Assembly: GCF_946481715.1 (NCBI RefSeq)
Contig: NZ_CAMLOV010000008.1
Location: 1-61,766 of the forward strand
Source: an uncultured Mucilaginibacter sp.
Lineage (GTDB): Bacteria > Bacteroidota > Bacteroidia > Sphingobacteriales > Sphingobacteriaceae
Direction of reading: 5' to 3'
Length of the DNA: 61,766 nucleotides
Position 1 is the first letter of the stretch; every line of letters starts with the position of its first letter. The notes beneath the pieces are model-generated. The model was not told the DNA's origin and made no database searches. It worked only from the letters and a program-made list of their open reading frames with translations. Positions 52,887-61,646 of the stretch are shown here, piece by piece. Made by a program: the position numbers and the translations under genes.

Positions 52887-53189
52887 GAGCAGAGCGATTG
52901 GTATAGGTAAAGCAAAATTGCTAATTGGTTTATTATCAGTAAATTTAGTTAATTAAAAACCATAAAAGCAAGCAAGCAACCCTTACTTTGCCGCAATACT
53001 TTAAATAAGGGTTAAATCAGGTTTCGCATAGGGTATTTTAACGGCACAACGTACAGGGATAACAGGTGGCCGGCGGGGGTAATTTTGCCCTTTGTGCATC
53101 AAATACCACATTTGTACTATTGTTTTTCGGTATTTTATTAGGGTATCTTTAGCACAATAACCCAATCAACCCCTAATAATTAACCCGTT
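52887..53189. other. 303-bp divergent intergenic region
   Basis: Lies between the haem-motif lipoprotein and the secreted unknown. On the plus strand TATCTTTA (near 53144) resembles a -7 box (one mismatch) for the gene at 53190. Nothing else is recognised. Confidence 0.4.
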
Positions 53190-54092
53190 ATGAAAAGATA
53201 CCTGCTCCCCCTGCTGCTCTGTTTTGTGAGCTTTGCTTACGCCCAAACCGCCAACCAGCCTTTTTTGTTTAAGCATTTTGATGCGGAAATAACAACCGCA
53301 AGCAGCCAAACCAGCGATGGCAAGTACTATCAGCCCATACCTATCCCCTTTGCTGTAGGTGATATGGCCTTTATTGTTTACCGGTCTAATGATTTTTCGG
53401 TATTGGTTGGCGTGCAGGATACGCTGGGCAGGGTATCGCTTAAACAGGATAATAAGGTGTTTGATAAAGCCAAAGGCAGTCAGCTTCTGTTGCCGTTTCG
53501 CCCGCCGTTTAAGGGGAATTTCAACTTCCTGTTCTCTACAAAGGATAAGGGTGCCACAGGCAAGTTCTCGCTTGACCTATATCTGTACCGTAAAAAAGCC
53601 GACTGGGTGCGCAAAGCTGCCAATGCCAGCTTTAGCGACAGGCTGAATTACCTGCTGGGGCAAAAATTCCTGGGCTTTGAGCTGGTGAAACTAGCACAAA
53701 CAGAAGGTTTTATGGCAAATTTTACGCCAACGGTTAAACTGTTTGATGAGGCGGACTGCAAAATAAAGCTGTTCAGCGGTTCTACCACCTATGGCTGCAC
53801 GTTCCCGGCCTTTACTGATTTGGCTGCGGTGAACAAAAAATTTGAAGAACTGGAAGCCGCCACCCGCAGCATACTACCGGCGGCGTATGGCCGGTCGAAA
53901 AACACAGAAGCTAATTTTTCCGGCAAGGCAAAAGAGCGCTTTGTACGCGATGTGATCTTTACCGAAACCGGCGAACTTCCGTTTGATGTAGACCCGATGC
54001 AAAAAATAACAGGTATAAAACATATGATAACCATTTCCGTGCACAAGAATACAGTTTCGGGCGAATATGAGCTTACTTATGATTTGGATTAA
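53190..54092 (+). CDS. Hypothetical secreted protein
   Basis: 300 aa with signal peptide (ends SFAYAQ). The mature part is mixed alpha/beta: PFLFKHFDAEITTASSQTSDGKYYQPIPIPFAVGDMAFIVYRSNDFSVLVGVQDTLG, then a charged region and ADCKIKLFSGSTTYGCTFPAFTD with two Cys. I do not recognise a family. The end is ISVHKNTVSGEYELTYDLD. It is a single gene on the plus strand, followed by the minus-strand tRNA cluster. Confidence 0.8.
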   Translation: MKRYLLPLLLCFVSFAYAQTANQPFLFKHFDAEITTASSQTSDGKYYQPIPIPFAVGDMAFIVYRSNDFSVLVGVQDTLGRVSLKQDNKVFDKAKGSQLLLPFRPPFKGNFNFLFSTKDKGATGKFSLDLYLYRKKADWVRKAANASFSDRLNYLLGQKFLGFELVKLAQTEGFMANFTPTVKLFDEADCKIKLFSGSTTYGCTFPAFTDLAAVNKKFEELEAATRSILPAAYGRSKNTEANFSGKAKERFVRDVIFTETGELPFDVDPMQKITGIKHMITISVHKNTVSGEYELTYDLD

Positions 54093-54219
54093 AGGACAGT
54101 GGGCAGTTTGCATTGGGCAGTTCGCTGACAATTATTAAAGAAATATCTTTAATATCATGCACTTTCCCCTACCCGCTTTATCGCGATCAAAAGGCCGGTA
54201 GCGGCAGGTTTATGCCCAG

Positions 54220-54290
54220 TATTCCTGCATGGACTCGAACCACGATCTGCCGGACCAAAACCGGACGTGCTACCATTGCACCACAGAAAA
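54220..54290 (-). tRNA. tRNA-Gln (anticodon UUG), atypical
   Basis: 71 nt. D-arm GTGC-AATGGTA-GCAC, anticodon loop TTTTGGT giving UUG, T-arm CGTGG-TTCGAGT-CCATG and discriminator A are tRNA-Gln-like. The acceptor is weak and A/U-rich, TTTTCTG/CAGGAAT, with U-U opposed at 1:72, and 27:43 is a U-C mismatch. It is either a divergent functional tRNA or a decaying one. It is last of the cluster. Confidence 0.65.
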
Positions 54291-54379
54291 ATAAAACAAA
54301 CATGGCGGTGGCCGATGCCCGCGTTTATTGCAAATTAAGTCGCCAGGCTGCTGCTAAACGAAGACAGCAGCCAGGCCGC

Positions 54380-54454
54380 GTAGAAATAACAGGACTTGAA
54401 CCTATAACCATCACCGTATAAGGGTGTTGCTCTAACCAATTGAGCTATATTTCT
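54380..54454 (-). tRNA. tRNA-Ile (anticodon UAU), atypical
   Basis: 75 nt. Acceptor AGAAATA/TATTTCT with discriminator A, D-arm GCTC-AATTGGTTA-GAGC, anticodon loop CTTATAC giving UAU, T-arm ATAGG-TTCAAGT-CCTGT. One mismatch A-A at 27:43. A UAU anticodon is rare in bacteria, which normally read AUA with a lysidine-modified CAU tRNA. It is probably transcribed with its neighbours. Confidence 0.7.
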
Positions 54455-54465
54455 ATCATAAATAG

Positions 54466-54540
54466 TAGGGTAACCCGGACTCGAACCGGGAACCTCTCCG
54501 TTCCAAACGGAGTAATCTGAACCAATTGATATACTACCCT
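54466..54540 (-). tRNA. tRNA-Pro (anticodon UGG), atypical
   Basis: 75 nt. Acceptor AGGGTAG/TTACCCT with discriminator A, anticodon stem CTCCG/CGGAG with loop TTTGGAA giving UGG, T-arm CCCGG-TTCGAGT-CCGGG. D-stem TATC/GATT has a U-U at 10:25. The first pair is A1-U72, whereas bacterial tRNA-Pro normally starts C1-G72, an identity element. It is first of the cluster. Confidence 0.7.
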
Positions 54541-54554
54541 AAAAATGCTTTTTA

Positions 54555-54590
54555 AACAAAAAATCCCCTTAGGTAAGCCTAAGAGGATTT
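54555..54590 (-). terminator. Terminator/attenuator hairpin between leader ORF and tRNA cluster
   Basis: AAATCC-c-CTTAGG (54561-54573) pairs with CCTAAG-a-GGATTT (54578-54590) around a 4-nt loop. On the minus strand it is followed by TTTTTTGTTT. It lies 36 bp downstream of the leader stop and 20 bp before the tRNA-Pro gene. Confidence 0.7.
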
Positions 54591-54626
54591 GAAGTATTTT
54601 GTAATATTTTTACAATACTAACTCCA

Positions 54627-54680
54627 TCACCTCCGGCTTAGCGGTTGTGTTGCGGGTATTTGTATTGTTGTTGTTTTCAT
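54627..54680 (-). CDS. Short leader ORF upstream of the tRNA cluster (putative)
   Basis: ATG at 54680 and TGA at 54629-54627 encode a 17-residue peptide, MKTTTIQIPATQPLSRR. Its codons include AUA twice, CAA twice and CCC/CCG once each. The tRNA-Ile(UAU), tRNA-Gln(UUG) and tRNA-Pro(UGG) genes, which would read these, lie just downstream on the same strand, behind a terminator hairpin. The layout resembles amino-acid or tRNA-responsive attenuators. There is no direct evidence that it is translated; short ORFs arise by chance. Confidence 0.3.
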   Translation of the reverse strand: MKTTTIQIPATQPLSRR

Positions 54681-54842
54681 GGCACAATGATACACATTAT
54701 TTTTATAAATCAAGAAATTCTTTAAAAATATTTTTTATTTATTTTTCCGGTATAATTCGGCACAGCATAAACGGGGAAAATTGTTTAGGTACCTGCCCGG
54801 TTCATATCAGGGAATTTTTGCACTTTTATTAAAAAATAAACA

Positions 54843-55040
54843 ATGAGATACTTTTTATGCATAGTGCTGCCGCCTGTCGCGGTGCTCAGTTGCGGCAAAA
54901 TAGGCGCATTTTTGCTGAATTTATTATTGTTCCTCACAGTTTTCGGGGCAATGATACATGCATGGATGGTTGTAAGTAAATATTATGCAGACCAAAGGCA
55001 CCGGGAACTGCTCAATGCCGTTAGAAGGCAGCACGCCTGA
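54843..55040 (+). CDS. YqaE/Pmp3-family small membrane protein
   Basis: 65 aa. The Pmp3 motif is clear: IVLPPVAVLSCGKIGAFLLNLLLFLTVFGAMIHAWMVV, two membrane helices joined by a short loop, followed by a charged tail (KYYADQRHRELLNAVRRQHA). Pmp3/YqaE proteins are small membrane proteins linked to salt stress and membrane potential. It may share a transcript with the next gene, which starts 25 bp after its stop. Confidence 0.87.
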   Translation: MRYFLCIVLPPVAVLSCGKIGAFLLNLLLFLTVFGAMIHAWMVVSKYYADQRHRELLNAVRRQHA

Positions 55041-55065
55041 GTTGCCCTCCGCTATCTAAATACCT

Positions 55066-55524
55066 ATGAAACCTAACCACCGCTTTATACTTTTTTACTT
55101 TATTGCCTTTGTGTTGCTGATGGTGGCTGTAAGCAAGTTATCGCCGAATGGCGCATCGCTGGAAACCAGGTCGGGCGTGTTTTACTTTACCGGCATTTAC
55201 GTTTTGGCAAGCACCATAGTTTGGCTGCTCATTAATTTGCTTGTTATGCACCTGGTTTACAGAGGGCTTATAATTGCGGTGCGTTTTGTACTGGGCCTAT
55301 TTTGCTTTAATTATATGATTGCCCTTGCCGGTGGCCCCTCTACTCTGGACGTGTTGCTTACGCCGGGCAGCCACAACGTCAATTACCAAACCATCTTTAG
55401 TATTTTGGGCGCTTACGTACTTTGCTTTGCCGTTGCCACACTGCTGGCACCCGATGAGCCTGTACTGCCGCCTCCTGCCTTTTTTGCAGATACTGATGAG
55501 TTTGACGAGCCGTTCCATTCCTGA
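55066..55524 (+). CDS. Hypothetical membrane protein
   Basis: 152 aa with four predicted membrane helices (about 8-25, 40-58, 60-90 and 105-130: FILFYFIAFVLLMVAVSKL, FTGIYVLASTIVWLLINLLVM, IIAVRFVLGLFCFNYMIALAG, IFSILGAYVLCFAVATLLA) and a Pro- and acid-rich C-terminal tail. No family recognised. It follows the Pmp3-like gene by 25 bp and is convergent with the sensor kinase. Confidence 0.75.
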   Translation: MKPNHRFILFYFIAFVLLMVAVSKLSPNGASLETRSGVFYFTGIYVLASTIVWLLINLLVMHLVYRGLIIAVRFVLGLFCFNYMIALAGGPSTLDVLLTPGSHNVNYQTIFSILGAYVLCFAVATLLAPDEPVLPPPAFFADTDEFDEPFHS

Positions 55525-55566
55525 AATGCGTTAAAAACGAAGCGAACGATACCGCCGCGTTTTAAT

Positions 55567-58500
55567 TTAATTAAGCTTTACGGTAGCCCGGCTGTCTTTA
55601 AATGCCTTTTCGAGGTGTACCAATAATTCGGCTATACTAATTGGTTTCGATATAAAATAATTCATGCCCGCCTGCAAGCAATTAAGTTTATCCTCGGGCA
55701 TAGCGCTCGCCGTCATGGCTATAATTACCGGCTGCCGCCTGTTTTGCTTGCGGATGTGAGCAGCAGCTTCCAGCCCGTCCATTTCTGGCATTTGCACATC
55801 CATCAGCACCAGGTCAAAATCTTCTGCCTGCGCGGCTGCCAGGGCTTCGCGCCCGTTATTCACCACCTGCGATGTATAGCCAAATTTTTTCAGCACCTGT
55901 TTTATCACTTTCTGGTTGATCAGGTTATCCTCGGCAATTAGTATATTCATGGGGAATTTAAGCGCAAAATCTACCGATACAGTGCTGCCTTCCGCCCGCG
56001 GTTCAGCAGGGTGTGTTGCATCCTGCTGCGTTCCGGCTGTACACAATATACTAAACAGCACGCCTGTGCCTTTCTCCGGTTCGCTTTCTACATTCATGGT
56101 GCCGCCCAATAATTCAACCAGCCGCTGGCAAATTACCAACCCCAGCCCGGTGCCGCCATATTTGCGCGTGGTAGACGAATCGCCCTGCGAAAAGGGCCTA
56201 AACAAGCGCGCTAATTTATCGGGCGATATCCCTATACCGGTATCCCGCACTTCAAAAGATAGCTTAATGTTGCCACCCTCGTTATATAGCTGGCCAACGC
56301 TGATATTTATGCTGCCATCCTTTGTAAATTTTATGGCGTTGCCTACCAGGTTAATTAAAATTTGCTTAAGGCGGAGCCTGTCGCTGATAATTTTGGGGGA
56401 GATGGCCTTATCAATGCTGCAAGTTAGCCGGATATTATTGTTGGCTGCTTGCTTGCTAAACAGCTTCAACACCTCATCCATGCATTGTTTCAGCTCAAAT
56501 TCGTGCGCATCCAACACCATCTCGCCCGATTCGATCTTGGAAAAATCCAGGATATCGTTTATCACATTCACCAGGCTTTCGCCGCTGATGCGGATGGTTT
56601 CGGCGTACTCGCGCTGTTCGCTATCAAGCTTGGTTTCGCAAAGCAGCGATGCCATGCCCATTACGCCGTTCATTGGCGTGCGTATCTCATGGCTCATGGT
56701 GGCCAGGAAAATGCTTTTGGCCTTATTGGCCCGCTCGGCATCCATCCTTGCGCTCAGCTCCTGCTCGCGCTGTTCGCGCAATTCTTCCGATTGCGCTTGC
56801 AGCTCTCCATTAATAGCGGTAAGTTCTTCCGATTTATTTTTCAACTCGGTTGCCTGCCTTTTTATCTCGGTGGTACGGCGCTCTACCAACCTTTCTAATA
56901 TAATTTTCTTCCGGCTTACCTCGCTTAGCCTAAAACGGTAATAGCCATAAAACAATACCACCAGCGCTACTATCATTGCTATCCTAAACCAGGTTTCCAT
57001 CCAAAAAGGCGCCTGGATGATGATTTTGATAGTGGCCGGGCGCGGGGCCCAAACACCATCGTTATTGGCAGCCATTACCTTAAAAGTGTAGGTGCCGGGG
57101 CCTAAATTGGTGTATGTAGCTTCCCGCTGGCTGCCAACGTAATTCCATTCTTTTTCGAAACCATCCAGCAGATAAGCGTATTGGTTAAGATCAGACAGGG
57201 TGTAATTTAGCGCCGTATACTCTATAGAAAACACCGATTGCTTGTAATCCAGCCGAATCTCTTTAGCCTGCGATATAGCCTGTTTAAGCGGCGATTTTGG
57301 GCCGATAGCTACATTTTTATTAAAGAGCTGAAACCCGCTGATAACAACCGCAGGCGCATGTTTATTAAAGGGCAACCGACGGGGGTTGATGATATTAAAA
57401 CCATTAAGCCCGCCAAAAAACAACCTGCCACTTGCTGTTTTTAAACCCGCGCTGGTGGTAAATGCGGCAGCCTGTAAACCATTAAGCGTAGTAAAATGCC
57501 TGAATTGGGCAGTACCGGGCATAAAGCGGATAAGGCCGTTGGTAGTACTTACCCACATATAGCTAAGGTCGTCCTCCTGAATTGACGAGATCATGGAGTA
57601 TATGCCATCATTAGGGAAATGATAGGCTATAAATTTGTTGCTCTTTTTATCAAGGCTGTTTAAACCGCCGCCGAGCGTGCCTACCCATAAGGTGCCCTTG
57701 TTATCCTCAAAAATGGCCGATATTGTATTATTCGTTAAACCGGTATTAAAATTTTTGTAATGCTTAAAGGTGTTTGTGGCAGGGTTAAAAAGGTTAAGGC
57801 CGTTAAAAGTGCCTACCCATATCTTTCCATCCTTGCCCTGGTACAGAGCCCGCACATCATCATTGCTAAGGGAATTGGCAGTATCGCGGGTGTTGTACCG
57901 GTACCTTTTTACCACCGCGCCGTTATGTATAATGTTTACGCCGCCTTCATCCACGCCTACCCAAATATCGCCCAGCCTATCCACCATTAGTGCAAAAATA
58001 TTGAGGTTGCTTACCTGGTTTGGCTTGTCGCCTTTATCATAGTGGGCCAGCCTTTTTGTTTTGCTATCCAATACATCCAGCCCGTTGCCGTAAGTACCCA
58101 CCCATATTTTGTTGTTCCTATCTTTTACCATGGCCAGCACTTTATTGCCGGTAAGGCCCAAATTATCATGCGTAAAATCTTTAGCGGCCTTATCAAAATA
58201 ATTTATTCCGCCTCCATCGGTGCCTATCCATATCTCGTTGCCCACATCGGCAAAGCAGTGGATATGGTTGTTAGATAATTGGCCTGGGCCTGGTGTCTCA
58301 CTATAGAAATGCGGAAACGACGAAACATTGTTATTGTACCTGCAAACGCCCGCGTCAAAAGTGCCCACCCAAAGGATGTTGTCGCGCTCGAGCACGTAGT
58401 TTACCGAGCTTGCTTTATCAAAAAACTTATTATAGGTATGATCGAACACTCCCGTATTTTGGTCCAGGCTTTCCAGCCCTTCTTCGGTGGCCACCCATAA

Positions 58501-59415
58501 TTTATTATCGGCCGCCCCGGCCAGCGCGAATATGTTATTGTTAACGATTGCGTTTTTATTACCAGGCTGTTTGGTGTAGTGGCTAAACGTTTTGGTTTGC
58601 GTGTTAAAAAAATCGAGCCCCTTATCATAGGTACCCAGCCATAAATTGCCCTGTTTGTTTTTATAAATAGCACGTATGCTGTTGCTGCCGGGGCTGTTGC
58701 TGTCGCCATTATGGTGCGCGTACTGCGTAAATTTACCGGTTGTGGTGTTCAGGTTAAGCAGCCCGCCATCAGTGGCCAGCCACAGTGTGCCGGCGGGGCC
58801 TTCTGTAAGGGCGTATATATGGTGTTCGGGCGTGTAGTCGATATACGACTGGTACAAAAAATGCTTAAACCTGCGGGTCTTTGCATCCATCAGGTTTAAA
58901 CCCGACGTGGTAGCTACCCAAAAATTGCCCTTACTATCGGTATACATAGCGTTAACTTCGTTGCTGGATAGGGCACCGTCGTTTTTGTTATCCATACCAA
59001 AATTACTGAACGAATCGGTATCGCGGTTGTACAGGCTTATACCACCGGCGGTGCCTATCCACAGGTTGCCTGCGCTATCCTCGCCCATGGTGATAATGTT
59101 ATTGCTTTTTAGCGAGGTTTTATCGCTGGCGGTATGGCGGTATACTTTTACGGTGTAACCATCGTACCGGTCCAGCCCATCGTCTGTTGCAAACCATATA
59201 TAGCCTTGTTTATCCTTAAAAATAAATTTTACGTTGCTGTGCGATAGCCCCTCGTTTATAGTAAGGGTGCTTTTATAGGCGTTTTGGTATTGCCCGTATG
59301 CGGCGGTGGCAACAAAAAACAATACAGCAAATAAACCACCCGTTAGCAGTTGTTTGCCAAAATATTGCACAGGCAACAATACGAATTGAAAAAAAGGCAC
59401 AACCTTTACCCTCAT
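55567..59415 (-). CDS. Hybrid sensor histidine kinase with Reg_prop propellers
   Basis: 1282 aa. N-terminal signal or membrane helix (about 20-42), then two Reg_prop propellers (about 45-680; repeats [37 protein letters not shown]), a Y_Y_Y domain, a membrane helix (about 808-826; [15 protein letters not shown]) and a coiled coil (about 835-900). HisKA with His909 in [15 protein letters not shown], HATPase ([28 protein letters not shown]) and a receiver with Asp1206 in [14 protein letters not shown]. Unlike the PUL regulator it has no AraC output, so it must act through another protein. It is a single gene, not next to SusCD, with an unknown signal. Confidence 0.92.
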   Translation of the reverse strand: MRVKVVPFFQFVLLPVQYFGKQLLTGGLFAVLFFVATAAYGQYQNAYKSTLTINEGLSHSNVKFIFKDKQGYIWFATDDGLDRYDGYTVKVYRHTASDKTSLKSNNIITMGEDSAGNLWIGTAGGISLYNRDTDSFSNFGMDNKNDGALSSNEVNAMYTDSKGNFWVATTSGLNLMDAKTRRFKHFLYQSYIDYTPEHHIYALTEGPAGTLWLATDGGLLNLNTTTGKFTQYAHHNGDSNSPGSNSIRAIYKNKQGNLWLGTYDKGLDFFNTQTKTFSHYTKQPGNKNAIVNNNIFALAGAADNKLWVATEEGLESLDQNTGVFDHTYNKFFDKASSVNYVLERDNILWVGTFDAGVCRYNNNVSSFPHFYSETPGPGQLSNNHIHCFADVGNEIWIGTDGGGINYFDKAAKDFTHDNLGLTGNKVLAMVKDRNNKIWVGTYGNGLDVLDSKTKRLAHYDKGDKPNQVSNLNIFALMVDRLGDIWVGVDEGGVNIIHNGAVVKRYRYNTRDTANSLSNDDVRALYQGKDGKIWVGTFNGLNLFNPATNTFKHYKNFNTGLTNNTISAIFEDNKGTLWVGTLGGGLNSLDKKSNKFIAYHFPNDGIYSMISSIQEDDLSYMWVSTTNGLIRFMPGTAQFRHFTTLNGLQAAAFTTSAGLKTASGRLFFGGLNGFNIINPRRLPFNKHAPAVVISGFQLFNKNVAIGPKSPLKQAISQAKEIRLDYKQSVFSIEYTALNYTLSDLNQYAYLLDGFEKEWNYVGSQREATYTNLGPGTYTFKVMAANNDGVWAPRPATIKIIIQAPFWMETWFRIAMIVALVVLFYGYYRFRLSEVSRKKIILERLVERRTTEIKRQATELKNKSEELTAINGELQAQSEELREQREQELSARMDAERANKAKSIFLATMSHEIRTPMNGVMGMASLLCETKLDSEQREYAETIRISGESLVNVINDILDFSKIESGEMVLDAHEFELKQCMDEVLKLFSKQAANNNIRLTCSIDKAISPKIISDRLRLKQILINLVGNAIKFTKDGSINISVGQLYNEGGNIKLSFEVRDTGIGISPDKLARLFRPFSQGDSSTTRKYGGTGLGLVICQRLVELLGGTMNVESEPEKGTGVLFSILCTAGTQQDATHPAEPRAEGSTVSVDFALKFPMNILIAEDNLINQKVIKQVLKKFGYTSQVVNNGREALAAAQAEDFDLVLMDVQMPEMDGLEAAAHIRKQNRRQPVIIAMTASAMPEDKLNCLQAGMNYFISKPISIAELLVHLEKAFKDSRATVKLN

Positions 59416-59789
59416 TATATTTTTGACAACATTTTTAGCTTAATAATTGGCCGGCAATTCCTTCTGATCGGAAAAGCGAAGATTACGGTTTTGTACGCAA
59501 CCCAAGTGATAAAGTTATGAAAATGAGCGCAGATATTTGATATACAACCAGCACGGATGCCTTAATTGATTGAGGGTGTAAAACAAAGGGCTGTTTTGTA
59601 TAAAAATGCTGGCCAACGAGCTATTTGCGGGTGGCTATGGCGTAAATTGGCGGGCGGGGAGTGACCGGGTTAATTAGCCTGGATGAGGACGGTGGGTTTC
59701 ATTTTGTACCTGAGACACTTATTTAAAAGAAGCAATCGACTATCAATACGTTGTGATGTTTTTCAGAATGCCTTGGCTTCTCTCGCTCT
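59416..59789. other. 374-bp region upstream of the sensor kinase
   Basis: Between the sensor kinase start and a minus-strand hypothetical gene. No recognised promoter consensus, stem-loop or gene. Confidence 0.4.
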
Positions 59790-60077
59790 TTACCTTTTCA
59801 CAATATAATCGTACCAAACGTACAACTGATCGAACAGCGGACCGGCGTTAAACTCGGCACCTTTTGAGGTTACCATGCGTACATAGCCCTCCTCGTTATC
59901 GGCAACTACCTCCTCAATTTCGGTAGCATTATTTTTTGGGAATGTAAACCGCACCTTTATTTTCCCTTTAAGGCGTTCCACCTGGCTTTGGGCGGGTACC
60001 AACAGGGTTTCGCCGCTTTTATAAAACGAAATATGCCGGGCTTCGGTTAAACTCATGGTGTAGTAGGCGAATTGCAT
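59790..60077 (-). CDS. Hypothetical protein
   Basis: 95 aa from ATG 60077 (MQFAYYTMSLTEARHI); other in-frame ATGs at 60101 and 60056 are possible. The middle, SGETLLVPAQSQVERLKGKIKVRFTFPKNNATEIEEVVADNEEGYVRMVT, looks like a genuine beta-rich domain, and the end is LFDQLYVWYDYIVKR. No family recognised, no signal peptide. It is divergent from the NIPSNAP gene. Confidence 0.6.
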   Translation of the reverse strand: MQFAYYTMSLTEARHISFYKSGETLLVPAQSQVERLKGKIKVRFTFPKNNATEIEEVVADNEEGYVRMVTSKGAEFNAGPLFDQLYVWYDYIVKR

Positions 60078-60267
60078 AAGGTAAAGTAAGGCAAAAGCCA
60101 AACCCCGAAACAGGGTGTAACTGCCCTTTCGTAAGGCGTTTTTTCACCCTGTTATTGAAATTCTAAATTCTAAAGCTGAAATTCTAAAAAATGATACTCC
60201 AAACCGAAATCTAAAATCCAAAATCCAAAAATATCCTATCTTAGCAAAACCATTATTCTATTATTTT

Positions 60268-61068
60268 ATGAAAAGACGCTCGTTTGTTAAATCGGCATTG
60301 GTAAGCGGTGCAGTTGCTACTGTTGCCCCTGCTGCCGTTATGGCCGCCCAACCCACCAACCCACCCACCCATGGTACCGATTATTATGAGCTGCGTACCT
60401 ATACCCTCAAAAACGAAACCCAGCAAAAACTGGTGGAAGATTACTTTCAGCATGCTGCTATCCCCGCGCTAAACCGCATTGGCATAAGGCATGTAGGCGT
60501 TTTTACCGAACTGAAACCCGAAGGGCAAACAAAAATATACGTGCTGACCACTTATAACGGTTTAGCCCATTTAAGCCATATTGCCGATAATATTGGCAAA
60601 GATGCCGAATGGAAAAAACAGGGCGCAGCATACCTTAACGCACCCGCCTCGGCACCGGCATACGAGCGTATAGAAAGCTCGTTGATGAAGGCTTTTAAGC
60701 ATAGCCCGCTGCTGGTTGCCCCGCCAAAAACCCCGCGTATATTTGAATTGCGCCAATACCAAAGCGCCAGTGAGGCCGCCGGTAAAAAGAAAATAGAAAT
60801 GTTTAACGACCAGGGCGAGATAGACATTTTTAAACGCCTTGGCTTTAAGCCTGTATTTTGGGGCGAAACCATTATTGGCCCGCAGCGCCCCAACCTTACC
60901 TATATGGTAACCTTTGATGATTTGGCAGCCAAAGAAGCCCATTGGAAGGCTTTTATTGGTGATGCTCAGTGGAAAAAAATAAGTGCCGTACCCGAGTATG
61001 CCGATGCCCTGCTGGTGAATAAGATAACATCAACCATGCTGGTGCCAACCGCTTATTCGCAGATATAA
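60268..61068 (+). CDS. NIPSNAP-family exported protein
   Basis: 266 aa. A twin-Arg-like start (MKRRSFVKSALVSGAVATVAPAAVMAAQ) suggests Tat export. Two NIPSNAP repeats follow: domain 1 about 38-135 (YYELRTYTLKNETQQKLVEDYFQHAAIPALNRIGIRHVGVFTELKPEG) and domain 2 about 155-255 (IFELRQYQSASEAAGKKKIEMFNDQGEIDIFKRLGFKPVFWGETIIGPQRPNLTYMVTFDD). These are dimeric alpha/beta (ferredoxin-like) barrels; the bacterial exported members have no established activity. It is a single gene. Confidence 0.9.
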   Translation: MKRRSFVKSALVSGAVATVAPAAVMAAQPTNPPTHGTDYYELRTYTLKNETQQKLVEDYFQHAAIPALNRIGIRHVGVFTELKPEGQTKIYVLTTYNGLAHLSHIADNIGKDAEWKKQGAAYLNAPASAPAYERIESSLMKAFKHSPLLVAPPKTPRIFELRQYQSASEAAGKKKIEMFNDQGEIDIFKRLGFKPVFWGETIIGPQRPNLTYMVTFDDLAAKEAHWKAFIGDAQWKKISAVPEYADALLVNKITSTMLVPTAYSQI

Positions 61069-61104
61069 ACGGGGATTTAACGCGACGGGGAAATGTTATT
61101 TTGG

Positions 61105-61112
61105 TAGCTTTG
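61105..61112 (+). promoter_or_regulatory. -7 box of the 84-aa gene
   Basis: TAGCTTTG exactly matches TAnnTTTG, 24 bp before the ATG at 61137. No TTG at the proper spacing was found upstream. Confidence 0.45.
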
Positions 61113-61136
61113 CAGCGCACAACCATCTAAAAACGC

Positions 61137-61391
61137 ATGCAAGAGCCATTTGACATATTAGTGAATGGGATAGTTTATTCCGTATTTCCCGAAGAAGATA
61201 ACATTTATACCATTTTTAAAGCCGGCGTGGAGTTTGGCAAGATAGAGAAGGACACGGAGAACCTGTGGCTAAAGCTAAACCCCGAAACCGAGATGCCGAT
61301 GTTTGATAACGACCCCGAAACAAACCAAATTGGGCAGGCCATTACCAACTACGTACCCGAGGAAGAAGACGAGGACGAAGAGTTCGAATAA
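61137..61391 (+). CDS. Hypothetical small acidic protein
   Basis: 84 aa: MQEPFDILVNGIVYSVFPEE, IYTIFKAGVEFGKIEKDTENLWLKLNPETEM, and an acidic tail VPEEEDEDEEFE. It has no signal peptide. No family recognised; small beta-rich proteins with acidic ends of this type are common in Bacteroidota. It has its own -7 box and stands between the NIPSNAP gene and araB. Confidence 0.65.
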   Translation: MQEPFDILVNGIVYSVFPEEDNIYTIFKAGVEFGKIEKDTENLWLKLNPETEMPMFDNDPETNQIGQAITNYVPEEEDEDEEFE

Positions 61392-61590
61392 AAGGTATGC
61401 CCGGTCCCTGGTTTTAATTGTTGATGGAACACTTACTGTTATTTTAATGGTTAATAGCTATATCTGATGATTTAGCAAATCCAAACCACGTACCTCCCTC
61501 AAAAACACCACATTAAAAACCTGAGGCAACCCCTGCATAAACAGCAAAACTCCTTTCCGTAAAAATTTTAGCAGGTTTTTTTATTGAAAA

Positions 61591-61627
61591 TTTCCTTATA
61601 TGGAAAAATAAGTGTTAATTCGACACT
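61591..61627 (+). promoter_or_regulatory. Two dyads before araB (candidate operators)
   Basis: TTTCC-TTATAT-GGAAA (61591-61606) and AGTGT-TAATTCG-ACACT (61611-61627) are adjacent inverted repeats ending 19 bp before the araB ATG. They are plausible sites for an arabinose-responsive repressor such as the Nudix-type AraR described in Bacteroidota. I cannot confirm the match from memory. Confidence 0.35.
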
Positions 61628-61646
61628 CAATTATATAAATTTAAAT

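Larger units (their letters stand above)
54541..54842. other. 302-bp region holding leader ORF and hairpin
   Basis: Contains a minus-strand terminator hairpin and the leader ORF described separately, plus the divergent promoter region for the Pmp3-like gene (AATTTTTG near 54816 resembles a -7 box with one mismatch). No other gene is recognised. Confidence 0.5.

Noticed and set aside
54113..54421. 102-codon plus-strand ORF
   Set aside because: It runs antisense through the tRNA-Gln and tRNA-Ile genes and has no coding character.
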